64,000 bases of DNA from Pseudophaeomoniella oleicola (Eukaryota > Ascomycota > Eurotiomycetes > Phaeomoniellales > Phaeomoniellaceae): contig QWDQ01000009.1 of NCBI GenBank assembly GCA_003868215.1, forward strand, positions 1-64,000, written 5' to 3'. Each line of letters opens with the position of its first letter. Position 1 is the stretch's first letter. The notes below the pieces were generated by a model. It was not told where the DNA came from and did not search any database. It saw only the letters and a program-made list of their open reading frames with translations. The translations under genes and the position numbers were made by a program. Positions 23,282 through 34,099 of this stretch are shown here, one piece after another.

Positions 23282-24119
23282 ATGGCTTCTACGCGTATGT
23301 CTTCCGAACCCGCTGCCATTGGTATTCTTGTGTGATTCTGCGCTTTGAGGTCATGATCATTATTATCGTTATTGTTTCCTTCTTTCGTCTGTCGTTACGA
23401 GACATCTATGATGGTATTTATTAGTGTGCTAATGGCAAGCAGAACCGCTCTCACAATCCACCCTCCCTACCCCTCAAGAACTCAAAATCGAAACACCAAT
23501 CTCGGAGATCAGTTCGGCTCCAGGGGTCAACTTGGACGACCACCAGAAACTGCTCGTAGCCAGCGTCCTCGATGTAGGTCTTGTAGCTTCCATAGCCGTC
23601 GTTGGCACTCTGTTAACACCCCCTCTTTCCACAGCTCTTCGCCGGACATCCGTCCCTCCGCAAGCTCAGCCTCTGGAAAGATGATGGGGTCTTCAAAGAT
23701 CCTCTGACCGTTGCCGAAGGCCGCAAACAATACGCGGCTCAATGGTATGGCCTCGCTGCCGCATTTTCTGAAATCAGCCGGCTAGGACACACCGTGACGT
23801 CATCCGGTAACCCTATCACATTGGACCTCAAGACAAAGTACGTTGTCAAGGGCGCCGGCACAGAGAAGACCATTGACAGTGTCGTCGCTGTCTTTGTGGA
23901 TAAAGACACTGGTAAGATCGAGAAGGTGGCTGATCAATGGAATGGAGAGATCAAGGAGAATGCTGTCAAATATGTAAGATTGATAATGTCCAGCTGGGAT
24001 CAAGGTCCGATTCGCTGACTTGTTCTGCTTCTTAGGCTTTTCGTAAGTTAAATGCAGTGAGCGTGCCCGCTATGGTGTCAGTGCCGAAATCGATTGAGGA
24101 GGAGGAAGGGAAGCAATAG
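23282..24119 (+). CDS. NTF2/SnoaL-like fungal protein with a 13-nt first exon
   Basis: Four exons (23282-23294, 23443-23573, 23635-23973, 24036-24119) join in frame to 188 residues starting MASTQPLSQSTL. The three introns have GTATGT, GTAGGT and GTAAGA donors and CAG or TAG acceptors; the first shows a GCTAAT branch site. The body (VNLDDHQKLLVASVLD, then LFAGHPSLRKLSLWKDD, AAQWYGLAAAFSEI and DLKTKYVVKGAG) fits the small alpha+beta barrel fold of NTF2/SnoaL-like proteins and resembles a conserved but uncharacterised fungal group. The C-terminus is a short hydrophilic tail. The first exon is only 13 nt, so simple frame searches miss the start. No catalytic role can be assigned. Confidence 0.8.
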
Positions 24120-24272
24120 ACTCCTGAGCCGCTGGAATAGCTTTGCAATTATCCCCAAATCAAGCCCGTCAACGGCAAAGCAAAATGTATGAGTGCTAGA
24201 TGCCGCTCTTGACCTGGGAATTGTTTTACCCTCTTTCGCTTCTACTACAGTATATGAGGCAGGTGTTATCAT

Positions 24273-25001
24273 TCATAGCATGCATCCAACAACCGTCCAT
24301 ATGAATGCCACTATTGCAAATGCCCACATATGCTTGAAAGCCGTGCTACGGGTTGGAGTCCCATGGTTAACAATTACTAGACCTGAAACCGTTTGACCCG
24401 GAGCCCCTAGGGTTGTTGTTGCTGTTTCCGTTGGATTAACGACACTTGTGCCCGTGACTGTGATGACACTACCTGCGGTGACAGCAGACTGCACTTGCGT
24501 AGTCGAGTAGATCGTTACTTGAGGCGTTGACGATGTAGTTGTCGCTACCCAATAAGACGTCGCCTGCTCCGTCGTCGTCATCGGCGTTGTATAGACTACC
24601 ACGGCTGTTGAGGCGACCTCTGGCGTGGTCGTTATCAAAGTCGTACTTTGCACCTGGACTGCGCCCGCTGTCACGTACGTGGTGGTATATGAAGGCTGGG
24701 CTGTGACTGTTGACCTGACAACCACAGTACTCGCGACATTGTCAGTTGTGTAATACGTCTGGACCGTCTCTCCACCGGAGTTCTCAGGTTCGTATGACAA
24801 ACAGACCTGTCCAGCGGGACAGCAGCCAGGGGTCCCTTGGCGGTCTTGATAGTAACACACAGCGGGATAGTTGCAGCAGAGGTTCTGAAATGCCCTTACT
24901 CTTCCACAAGTTGGGTTTTCAGTAGTATCGCATTGGGCTATCGTGCTCAGGGGGTAGCGGAGGAGAGTAGATAGGAAGGCGAGGTAATAGAAGCTTTTCA
25001 T
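24273..25001 (-). CDS. Secreted Cys-rich, Ser/Thr-rich surface protein
   Basis: From ATG 25001 the frame encodes 242 residues. A signal peptide (MKSFYYLAFLSTLLRYPLSTIAQ) is followed by a compact module with eight cysteines at about 24-81, including two CC pairs, in the order C-C-CC-C-CC-C. A long Thr/Val/Ser-rich segment then looks heavily O-glycosylated. The C-terminus is hydrophobic (AFAIVAFIWTVVG), which fits a membrane or GPI anchor. The cysteine order differs from hydrophobins (C-CC-C-C-CC-C), so I do not call it one. It is probably a wall or plasma-membrane surface protein. The open frame extends upstream to 25196, but only ATG 25001 gives a signal peptide. Confidence 0.8.
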   Translation of the reverse strand: MKSFYYLAFLSTLLRYPLSTIAQCDTTENPTCGRVRAFQNLCCNYPAVCYYQDRQGTPGCCPAGQVCLSYEPENSGGETVQTYYTTDNVASTVVVRSTVTAQPSYTTTYVTAGAVQVQSTTLITTTPEVASTAVVVYTTPMTTTEQATSYWVATTTSSTPQVTIYSTTQVQSAVTAGSVITVTGTSVVNPTETATTTLGAPGQTVSGLVIVNHGTPTRSTAFKHMWAFAIVAFIWTVVGCML

Positions 25002-26352
25002 TGTATCTGCCGCGTTCGCGTGACTTGCCCGAGAGATCCTTGATGGGCTTTTCTTGTCGGGAGTCTGAAAGGCCAGTTCCTGGACACTCGAGAATTGAAC
25101 GACTTCAATGCGACTCTTATGCACATGTGGCCCTGGGAACCCACAGAGAAGCGGGTGATCGATACTCAAGTAATTGGACAGCGAGTAATAGGGCAAATCT
25201 CAAACCAAGAACGTAAGATAGGTCACAGCAAGCAAGGACAAGGTATATTGTAAATCAGAATGAAAGGTGGGGTAATTGCAAAAAGCACGAGGGCATCACG
25301 GGGATGATGAAGTGTGAGTAAATGACGAACTACTTAGAAACGAACTACCGGCCTATCGACCAAGGCTGGCGGCTTGTTCGGAGGCTTTGCGCATAGAGCT
25401 ACGTAGTACGTATGCATGAAACAAGGCTGCAGAGAATCTTCGTCTCGATGATTCCATTAGTTTGAGTCCCCAACTTGGGTTGACTATGTCAGCACCAATG
25501 AGAGGATTTCCGACCTAACTTACCGGTAGAGGCATCCTGCTTGTGGATTGTTGCCGCTCCTTGAAACCTGATTCGGTGTGCAAGATGTGGCCTAGGAGAA
25601 TTGACAAGAGGGATACTTCATGCAGTCATCCATTCTTCCCTCTGACCACAGTTTCGAGAGAACCTTGACAGGATGGAGGGAGGAGAGGGTCGTGGATCCT
25701 TGTCGATATGCCGGATAATGGATATCAATTTAGTAGGTGAAAGGATCACCACCTTACCTGACCATGATAAGGGCGATAAGTTTCCGGCAACCTAGCGCAG
25801 CCTCTAGTTCTCCCTTCCAACAGGTCAGAGTAGTGAGAGTGGCCATCCATCTCCCCTTCTGACATTGACATGTGGGAAATGCCGATAGTACAAGTACTTG
25901 TACCTAAGCTACAAACATGGTTGTTGACAATGTAAACAGTTTTGAAGGTGTAACTTGTTGGGAAACCCTCATGAGGTTCCTCCTTTTGGTAACTGTGGGA
26001 GAACCATGAGGGATCCCGTATTGCTACCGACGCGGACCTCGTGTCTCTTAGAGTAACCCGTAATTGTCCGCCCCAGTCACCGCAATCTCATGCGCCCCAG
26101 GCGACTTGGCATCCCCATGTTGCCAACTCAGAGCTCGGACTCACATTCGTACCACAAGATTTTCCTCCTGAGCAATGTTTCACAATTGGCTTAGTAGTAT
26201 ATGACCATTGCTGTCCAGTTCCTGTCAAGTGTAGACTTGCAGGTTGCACAGCAATGTCCCAGTACCACACGCAATTCCTTCTGGCTACTGTACGTTGGGC
26301 ATCACCGTTCGGCGCAGCCGGTCTGCTATAGTACCCACAAAACTCGCCGATC
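25002..26352. other. Intergenic region, divergent promoters
   Basis: It separates the minus-strand surface protein from the plus-strand USP-domain gene. No coding frame of quality is present. A CTACGTAGTACGTA stretch near 25399-25412 belongs to the ACTACGTAGT palindrome family seen elsewhere. Confidence 0.45.
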
Positions 26353-28575
26353 ATGGCACAGGAATCAAAGAAGAGTATGTCGCTCGAATCAGCCCTGGAT
26401 GAAGAACGCCGTGAAGTGATGAAAGTCCTCGAGGGCCGTCCATCACCATATACCAATCTCGCATCTCGCCCTGACCGTACTGCAAGCCCAACACCTCCTA
26501 TCCGTAGCATGCTCGACGTGTCGTCCCGGACGCCGCGCAATATGACCAACCCCGCCACCCCCGCATCGTCAGCGACTCCTTCGAGTGGCAAAGCTGTTCG
26601 AAGCATGCTTGACCCAAGCAATCCAACCTCCACTGTCCCGTTACCGCCACAAGGAGCGCAATCAGCGGTGACCTCGCCGGTCACGGAGAATCCGCCCACC
26701 ACAACCCGCCATAGGAGCTCCTCAGATATCTCGAGCACATCGCCAGAAGGCTTGAGGAAGATCGTCGACAAGCAGGGCATCAATATCGACGAAGATTACA
26801 AGTTTGGAATGCTACCAAGCATCCCAAATCAAGCGCTCCCGAAACGAGTTGGGCAAGGAGGAAAGTCGTTGCTCTCATCTAGCGCAATGGCTGCAGCAAT
26901 GTCAGGCGATTTGACAAGGGGTCGAGACACCGGTCGATCGAGCCAAGGAGAAGGTATCACAAGCAAGTCAAAATCACCATCTTCACGATTGCCTATACGT
27001 TCGCAATCGCCAAGTTTGCTAAGTCCTCCCTTGCAAAATGCATCCAAGAACCAAACAACATACGTTACCGATTCTGGGAAAGTCATTGACATGGACAAAG
27101 CATATAGACGGCTGTCGGATGTCGCTTTTCGCAAGCTAGGCAGTAGTCTCGCCCCAAAGCCCAAAGACCCTACTAAGAAGCAAGAAGCGACTGACGACAC
27201 ATCGCCGGATCCAACAGCGAGGCTGGCTATTGACGAGGAAAGCAGTACGGAGCATGCCATGATTGAAAGCTCTGACGAGGACGTCATCAGCTCAGATGAG
27301 GAGGCCGCCCGAGGTCGTAGGAGGAACCGCAACAAGAACACCGGCACCGCAGATGGGGAATGGGAGGACGATGAAGGCGAGAAAAGGGGCCTTGAGACAA
27401 CTATCGGCATGGGCAGAAGTAAGGGCCCAAGGGAGGTGAAAAGCTTGCTAGCTGCAGCTGAAGAAGAAAGAGTTGCAATTGCTGCGAAGACCAAGCAAAG
27501 GTTGGACAGCGAACCAACAATTTCAGTCACGGGCCCTGCTGGTGAAAAGATGATACCTAAGAAGTCCGGTGTCCATCCCATTACAAGCTTCGATATCACG
27601 GGATCTGGCTATAACACCGAGGCTTCCTCTGACAACGAAGGAGACCTCTCTGACATAAGACGTGCGCAAAAGCTCAGTATCAACATGTCTCATGTCGACA
27701 CAACTGTTCCAAATCGAGCTATTCGCACCATTCTCCGTGGAGATTTTGCAGCTCTCGAACAAGAAGCTGAAGAGGGCCTCCGAAGGCAACGGCTTTATCT
27801 CGTGGCTACTGATCTTAGTGACGAAGCTGTATATGCACTAGAATGGACGATTGGAACCATTCTTAGAGATGGAGATACGTTGTTCGCTATGTATGCTGCA
27901 GAAGAAGACCTGGGAATAGGCAAATCTGCTGAAGGCGATTACGGACACCACGGAGAAGGAGCCAAAGCTGCCCGTGAGGCAGTATCTACAATGGCAACCC
28001 TGACCGAGAAGGCCAGGAACAGTCCCGTTTCACACCATTCTTCACTGACCCCTCATGGTTACCTGCCAGCTACTGACGCCAGTAGCCGGGCGGCATCTAC
28101 GGACGCTAGGTCTATACCGAAAGTGGAGGCGGAAAGGCTACATGCGATTGACGATATTTCTCAGACCTGCGTCCGCTTGTTGCGAAAGACCAAGCTGCAG
28201 GTTCGAGTGGCTGTGGAGGTCATTCACTGTAAAAGCCCCAAGCATCTTATCACCGAAGCTGTAAGTCCAATTTGTTCCGAGCAGTACAAAAGATCCTCCT
28301 GTATTCGAGCTAACGGTATGTGATAGATTGACACGTTGTCACCAACACTAGTCATCCTTGGTTCACGTGGTCGCTCCGCCCTTAAGGGCGTCCTCCTTGG
28401 CTCTTTCTCCAACTATCTCGTCACGAAGTCGTCGGTCCCTGTTATGGTTGCTCGCAAAAAGCTTAGGAAGCATGCTAAATACAGACCAACCGTAGCCGGA
28501 AGTGGCTTGAGATTGAGCAATAATCTTCTGACGCAAAAGAGCGTCAAAGGTTTGGCTGGTGCTAAGATTGACTAG
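26353..28575 (+). CDS. Universal stress protein (UspA) domain protein
   Basis: Two exons (26353-28260 and 28327-28575) encode 718 residues; the 66-nt intron starts GTAAGT and lies between codons. The first 460 residues are disordered, Ser/Pro-rich and acidic. A Usp domain follows, beginning RRQRLYLVATDLSDEAVYALEW. It is interrupted by a long acidic and Ser-rich insert and ends with LVILGSRGRSALKGVLLGSFSNYLV after the intron. That last stretch matches the ATP-binding Gx2Gx9G(S/T) motif of ATP-binding universal stress proteins. The layout of a long disordered N-terminus and a C-terminal Usp domain is typical of fungi, where it is tied to stress responses. Its exact role is unknown. Confidence 0.9.
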
Positions 28576-28702
28576 GTTGATACCCGTCCCAGCCAAAAAC
28601 ATCAATAAAGGATATCATTCTATCCAAGATTAGCCAACTGAAGCCTCCGTACAAAGGATGCTTGGTTCGCGCCAATTGTATCCGGATCCCTCATCTCGGT
28701 CT

Positions 28703-29299
28703 TTACAGCTCCATCATCCTCTTCTTAGGGTTGACGGCGACTTGAGGCGGCCTTTCTTCCAGTTTGGTCCCGTGCCCAGCTTTGGCAACACGCAATATCT
28801 CAGTCTCTAGTTGTGGGTCTCTTGCGTATTCCCATTCAATACCAGCTTCATCCAGCATTGCACAGCTCTTGCTATCCTTGACAAAATCTCCAGGCTCCTT
28901 CGCACCGAACACTACTCTTCGGACCCCTCTATTTGGGTCTGGAGATCGTGTAGCTATGATTCTCGAGACACAAGACGCATTTCCCGATAACCGGTGCGAA
29001 CATGGCTCCATGGTTGTATACACTGTGGCATTGGCCTCCGGCGCAAGCAGAATATTCAATTGCTCCCCTTCCGGCATATCATTAAGATTTGACAACCCTC
29101 CGGAGGCTGATTGAATGTACTTGGTCAAGGCACACTGTTCCGCATGCGTGTTTCCAGGCAATTCTAAAGTGTATCCCGTACTGAGAGTCTTATCACCAGA
29201 TACAAGAAGCGCTCCAACGCAGAAATTCGTGTCTTTGGGGGGCGATTTCCTTGCTTCATCTAGGGCGAGACGTAGATAGTGTTGGTGATCCTGGGCCAT
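28703..29299 (-). CDS. DRAP-type deaminase of riboflavin biosynthesis
   Basis: This single-exon frame of 198 residues is a zinc cytidine/deoxycytidylate deaminase fold protein. The zinc site is HAEQC (His52-Ala-Glu54) with EPCSHRLSGNASC giving Cys100 and Cys110. The wide spacing with RLSGN between the cysteines, and the upstream CVGALLV and STGYTLELPGNTHAEQ, match the deaminase part of yeast Rib2. That enzyme deaminates the 2,5-diamino-6-ribitylamino-pyrimidinone phosphate intermediate. Here it stands alone, without the pseudouridine-synthase domain that Rib2 also carries. It converges with the USP-domain gene, with only 127 bp between stops. Confidence 0.82.
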   Translation of the reverse strand: MAQDHQHYLRLALDEARKSPPKDTNFCVGALLVSGDKTLSTGYTLELPGNTHAEQCALTKYIQSASGGLSNLNDMPEGEQLNILLAPEANATVYTTMEPCSHRLSGNASCVSRIIATRSPDPNRGVRRVVFGAKEPGDFVKDSKSCAMLDEAGIEWEYARDPQLETEILRVAKAGHGTKLEERPPQVAVNPKKRMMEL

Positions 29300-29970
29300 G
29301 CGGGGCAGTATCCTTCGTTACTTTGAGTGGTACCAGGATAGTGAAGGGTTCTGCTATTAGTGAGCGTCAATGGCCGATTGATTCTTTGCTATTAGATAGA
29401 AAGCTCTAGAGTGAATAGAGATCCGTCTCCAACAAGCGCGATTGGCTGACGCAGGATGTTGTTAATGGATTATCCGTGAAGGTGAGATGCTTCAGTCAGT
29501 CTTAAAGAAGTGACGTTTTCGCCATGTCGGTTAGAATCGCTGATCTGCGGAGAAGACCCTGGATCGGTAGATAAAGGCACTCAACGCGAGGCGCGTCATT
29601 TACAGCTCTCAAAATCGCGACCCGTGGTGGAATCATCAATAATATTTGGACGTGGAACTGCGACTGGTACAAAGTAAGAAAGTCATGAACCAAGAGAGCG
29701 TCTACCCTAAGCAGATTTTCAGGGCGCTCTTACAGGTTCTCTCTACATTCAAGCTACCTGTCATGTGTCGCGCATGCTGATATCAGCCTTGTCCTCGTCT
29801 GCCCAGGCCGTGCAGTAGGACACACCAAACGCTCAATCTGAAGAAGTGGTGATACTTACTATCCAAATTCCAGAGGCATTACATCTTCCCTTGGGATTCG
29901 GTGCTGAGATTGCATCTATCTCCTTCAATTCAAGAGTAACGAAACTCACTCCCACCACAACATCTACAAA
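29300..29970. other. Intergenic region, divergent promoters
   Basis: Likely promoter region for the minus-strand deaminase and the plus-strand J-protein. No credible gene is present. Confidence 0.45.
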
Positions 29971-31059
29971 ATGCCACGCAAAGCTCGCAACCCATCTCCC
30001 CCGTCTTCCACTGCTTCCTCCCAAACATCCGAGGACCTCTCCAACACATCCCCTCCGACAAGCATAGATCCCTACGAGACGCTTTCAGTTCCTCAACGCG
30101 CAACTGCGCAGGAGATTACAAAGGCATATCGGCTCTGTGCCTTAAAACACCATCCGGATAAAGCGCCCGCGGACCTCAAAGATGAATACACCAAGAAGTT
30201 CCAGGAAGTCGCCTTTGCGTATGCAGTACTATCTGATCCGGCACGCAGGAGGAGATATGATGCTACAGGCAATACTTCTGAGAGTTTGGACCTAGAGGAT
30301 GATGAGTTCAATTGGGCCGCCTATTTCAAAGAGAAATATGACGAAGTCGTTTCAGCGGACGCCATTGAGAAAGTGAAGAAGGATTACCAGGGCTCAGAAG
30401 AAGAGAGACAAGACATTCTCAACTCTTACGTTGCCGGAAAAGGCGATGTAGAGTACATCTTTGAAAACGTTATGTGCTCATCCATCCTCGATGACGAAGA
30501 TCGCTTTCGCACAATCATAGACTCTGCCATAGAGACGGGCGAAGTCAGACCGTTCAAGAAATACACTTCTGAAACAAAGACCAACAGAGATAGCCGAAGG
30601 AAAAGGGCTCAGGGAGAAGCAAAGGAAGCCGAGGAACTCGCAGAAGAACTCGGCGTCAAAGAGAAACTCTTTGGTAAAGGAGCAAAGAAAAGCAAATCAG
30701 GCAGTTCCAAAAATGGAGGTGGTGGTGAAGACGCGCTCATGGCTCTGATCCAACAACGACAAAAAGGCAGACAGGAAGATCTATTCAGTCGACTAGAAGC
30801 GAAATACGGCGGAGGTGGCAGCGGCGGCGGCTCCAAAAAGAAATCGAAATCAAAGAAGAGAGCGAGTCCGGTAGATCATGATGACGATGATGACGACGAG
30901 GAAAAAGGCGCCGACGACACCGAACCCTCCGAAGCAGCCTTTGCCGAAATGCAACGAAGAATGGAACAGAACAGGGAGAAGAAAAGGTCAGGGGGCGCAA
31001 CGACCACGACCACGAAAAATAATAGTAAGAACAAGAACAAAAAGCAGAAGACAGGCTAG
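29971..31059 (+). CDS. DNAJC9-like J-domain co-chaperone
   Basis: One exon encodes 362 residues. A J-domain lies at about 34-100 with the Hsp70-stimulating HPD at 61-63 (LKHHPDKAP). It is followed by the DNAJC9-type region (DDEFNWAAYFKEKYDEVVS, then KKDYQGSEEERQDILNSYV and GDVEYIFENVMCSS). DNAJC9 is a histone H3-H4 chaperone that also recruits Hsp70, so a nuclear role is likely. The C-terminus is highly charged with Lys- and Asp-rich blocks resembling nuclear signals. Upstream ATGs were not needed; MPRKARNPS is the first ATG of the frame. Confidence 0.9.
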   Translation: MPRKARNPSPPSSTASSQTSEDLSNTSPPTSIDPYETLSVPQRATAQEITKAYRLCALKHHPDKAPADLKDEYTKKFQEVAFAYAVLSDPARRRRYDATGNTSESLDLEDDEFNWAAYFKEKYDEVVSADAIEKVKKDYQGSEEERQDILNSYVAGKGDVEYIFENVMCSSILDDEDRFRTIIDSAIETGEVRPFKKYTSETKTNRDSRRKRAQGEAKEAEELAEELGVKEKLFGKGAKKSKSGSSKNGGGGEDALMALIQQRQKGRQEDLFSRLEAKYGGGGSGGGSKKKSKSKKRASPVDHDDDDDDEEKGADDTEPSEAAFAEMQRRMEQNREKKRSGGATTTTTKNNSKNKNKKQKTG

Positions 31060-31948
31060 GTAGTTTCAATTCAGTGTTTTTTTTTTTTTTTTTTTTTTTC
31101 ATTCTTAAAAAGAATTGAAACGACAAAAAGCTGAAAAGGAAAAACCGCCATGGATAGGGGAGGGATGGGGTGCGAGACAGGCGGGCGGTTGCAGACAGTC
31201 AGGCCAGTTTGACAAGAACATACAGCAGCAGCAGCAGTAGTAATAGCTTGCTATTGCTACTACAACACAACCAAAAGTCTTCCCAGCTCCCAAAACATTT
31301 TCGGGATATTCGTCATCGTAGATGCCTACCTATCTACTTACCTCCCTTCCTGTCATTTTTTCGTAAAAGACGCTAATTAGCGTCTTTGAACGACGAAATG
31401 TTCTTGCTTTGCTTGAGTAAAAGCAGGGTGGTCGATGATTGATGCTCTAGAGGTACATAGTACATAGATTAGGTAGCTAGGTACATACTTCAAGGTATCA
31501 CCATATGTGTACACCAACCGTTCAACCATCCATATCATAAATCTGCGTTGAATTGTGTTTGCCTTGATACGCATATAATCTCATCACGCGTCCAATATTT
31601 CCCTATTTCCTTTGGCATTTCTTTTGAAGCCCTCAATCCCCATCCGTCCGTCCGTCCAGCCATCTTCCGAATCTATTGAGTTTGGGGTCTTCCCGTCATT
31701 ATCATATTCCTTGTTTGCTGGGGGTATCATTTAGTAGTACAAAAAATTGAATGACAAGAACGCCACATAAAGGATTATGCATGATAGTCCTCTTGCCTCG
31801 TCCTGTCATATGTATCGTTGCTTGATTTGGGGTGTTTTGTGAAATGCGTGTAGTTGGTCATCATGGTCGTTGCCGTTTTACAATTGTGGGGGGGGGGGGG
31901 GGGGGTCCAGGCGGCAGCCTCAAAAGCCGATGCTTGTTGTGCTTGTAG
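31060..31948. other. Intergenic region between convergent genes, T23 and G18 tracts
   Basis: It contains the 3' ends of the J-protein and carboxypeptidase genes. A T run (31077-31099), a CAG repeat near 31224-31235 and a run of 18 G (31888-31905) are present. No gene is supported. Confidence 0.5.
31888..31905 (+). repeat. Poly(G) tract, 18 G
   Basis: An uninterrupted run of 18 guanines just downstream of the carboxypeptidase stop codon, the same length as the tract at 4411-4428. Confidence 0.8.
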
Positions 31949-34099
31949 TTATAACAGATCTTTGCAGAAACTAGTGGTCAAGGCGATCAGGGCATACTGG
32001 ATCCATGATCGCGCATGAATAGAACATGCAAGGTTCCTGTTTGTTGAAGTAGGGGTTGCAGTCGCAACGTAGACACCAGTAGGTAGGTTGGTAGTCGATG
32101 ACATTTCGCGGCTCGTTTGTGATTCGGTGGAAGTGCCTGTTGAAGAAGAAGAAGAAGGTATTGTCTTCATTGCGCTACTGGCCGGCGTACCCGGCATACC
32201 GGCGTCGGCACTGACAGAACTCGCCGGTGTTGACCAGTCCGATTGTTTCTCGTACCATATGCCGTTGATTATAACTCCTTCACCCGCTGCAAGAGCGGCC
32301 TTCTGATCTGTAGAACAGGTTGAATCAACAGCCCGAAGATAACAAGTTGGACTTGCCATAGCTGGTGCGGAGTTGGTGTGAGTTGAGTTAGCATCGCCTA
32401 CGCTATAGTATGATGTGAGGTTGGCAGGCTCCCCAGTCGAAACATCTGTACCCTCGATGACGCGAGTGAAGACAGTAAATGCGGTCTCTGGTTGGTATGC
32501 TGGTACAGTATGCCCAGCATCGTAAATTCGGCTGAAGCTCAAATTACCAAACTGCCGGACAGCACCACCAATGTACGAATGATTGACAATGATCGGAGCA
32601 TAACCAGCGTCATACCACTGTGAGTATGATGGTTGAATTGCCCCAGCAATGGAGAAAGAGACGGCTTCGCCACCAAGCCAGTTGCAAATATAATCCCTGT
32701 CGCCGTAGATCAGAGCCACACGAATGCCGCAAGATAAAAGGTAGGCGAGGGAGTCTATATAATCGCCCCTCTCATAATCACCAGTAGCGCCGAATGCGCC
32801 TGTGACAGCAGGAGAGGTCATCGTAAAGTTGACAGCTGCACCAATTGCGGACTGTACAGTCGCTGAGTTGAGATACTCCAAAAATGTGTTTGGAGGAAAG
32901 GGATCGAGATTTGACTGTGAAATATCGTAATAACTCCTGCCAGATTGGCCGTAGACATTGATCACATTGTTGGCACATGTTGATTCGGCTTGCGTGCACT
33001 TATCGCTGACGACTCCCGAATCTCCCCAATTGTTTGGATCTAGAGCAGCCATCTCGGCTCTGCAGGATTGGATAAGTTGTTGACAGCCATTAGTGGCCAG
33101 GAAAGCATTTGCAGCAGTCTGCTCGTCAACCAGGGAAAGTGCCTGTATAGAGTAGGTATTATTGTACGCGAACCGCGGATAATACGGCCCCTGTATCAAA
33201 TCATCGACGCAACCGTTGATGATCCCTAAGGAGACCAGGTTGATGTCCAGGGTGGTGTTCCTAGACAGGAGGCCCTGCTGTCGAAGAAGATTTTGCGATT
33301 CCCAGAATGACGCGAAGGCTGGACCATATTTTCCTCCGTAACTCTCAACGAAAAGATTTACACCCACAACCCCATCACCTTGGGCACTTCCATTTGACTG
33401 TATTCCAGGATTGTACTGAGGGAACGCTCCCAGAAATCCTTGCAGCATATGCCAGATGGTTTGCGCTGCAATCAGCGTCGTGTTTGCAGTATTGTTGATG
33501 TTGCCGGAAGAAAATGTGCCGTTCAAAAACGAGTATAGTTGCTGACCAGCAGGCCGCACCACTGGAGGTACGGAGACGGCCGAGGTGAGCAGATTTACTG
33601 ACGCATTGGTGAGTACATCGTATGAGAAGCCCACTTGATTGGGTTCGTCTATGAACAAGAGGTTCGACGATCTGTCCCAGCCCCATTCCCTCGCTTGAGT
33701 CCCGAGGCGGCCCTCAGCTATCTCCACGACTTCACACGGGCCCATCTCCTGGAATAAGCCCACCATGCTTGAACTTCCCGGCCCTCCGTTTAGATAGACA
33801 GTTAGAGGTGCTGTATCTGGAGATGTGCGCGCTTCTACAAACCAGAAGAATGTGTTGACGGTATAGTTCTGTTGAATTGGCGCCAGTGTAAATGGAGGTA
33901 TGTTCACATAGCCAGTGTATTGCTTTTGTGATGAGAAAACCGTTGTACACGTGCCAACTGTAGGACTCTTATAGCTGATCGTGATGTTACCGTCCACAGG
34001 CGAGCTAACAGTCGTGGTACTAGAATCACTGGATGACAAGGGTGGGTACTGCGCAAACACTGTTGGACACACGGCGCACAACACCCCGAGGACTTTCAT
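31949..34099 (-). CDS. Secreted serine carboxypeptidase, family S10
   Basis: From ATG 34099 the single-exon frame encodes 716 residues beginning with a signal peptide (MKVLGVLCAVCPTVFAQ). The open frame extends to 34177 but would bury the signal peptide, so the inner start is preferred. S10 features are LNGGPGSSSMVGLFQEMGPC, NLLFIDEPNQVGFSYD, the nucleophile in ESYGGKYGP, the Asp region in LIYGDRDYICNWLGG and the His in DAGHTVPAYQPE. The enzyme removes C-terminal residues from peptides at acidic pH. After the catalytic part comes a Ser/Thr-rich tail of about 70 residues and a weakly hydrophobic end, which suggests a wall or GPI attachment. Many N-glycosylation sites are present. Confidence 0.93.
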   Translation of the reverse strand: MKVLGVLCAVCPTVFAQYPPLSSSDSSTTTVSSPVDGNITISYKSPTVGTCTTVFSSQKQYTGYVNIPPFTLAPIQQNYTVNTFFWFVEARTSPDTAPLTVYLNGGPGSSSMVGLFQEMGPCEVVEIAEGRLGTQAREWGWDRSSNLLFIDEPNQVGFSYDVLTNASVNLLTSAVSVPPVVRPAGQQLYSFLNGTFSSGNINNTANTTLIAAQTIWHMLQGFLGAFPQYNPGIQSNGSAQGDGVVGVNLFVESYGGKYGPAFASFWESQNLLRQQGLLSRNTTLDINLVSLGIINGCVDDLIQGPYYPRFAYNNTYSIQALSLVDEQTAANAFLATNGCQQLIQSCRAEMAALDPNNWGDSGVVSDKCTQAESTCANNVINVYGQSGRSYYDISQSNLDPFPPNTFLEYLNSATVQSAIGAAVNFTMTSPAVTGAFGATGDYERGDYIDSLAYLLSCGIRVALIYGDRDYICNWLGGEAVSFSIAGAIQPSYSQWYDAGYAPIIVNHSYIGGAVRQFGNLSFSRIYDAGHTVPAYQPETAFTVFTRVIEGTDVSTGEPANLTSYYSVGDANSTHTNSAPAMASPTCYLRAVDSTCSTDQKAALAAGEGVIINGIWYEKQSDWSTPASSVSADAGMPGTPASSAMKTIPSSSSSTGTSTESQTSREMSSTTNLPTGVYVATATPTSTNRNLACSIHARSWIQYALIALTTSFCKDLL

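Noticed and set aside
22892-23335. 147-codon Ser/Thr-rich plus-strand frame
   Set aside because: It overlaps the 13-nt first exon and the first intron of the NTF2-like gene in another role and shows no conserved feature; most likely 5' leader sequence.
24273-25001. Hydrophobin
   Set aside because: Eight cysteines are present, but their order differs from the hydrophobin pattern, and a long Thr-rich stalk follows.
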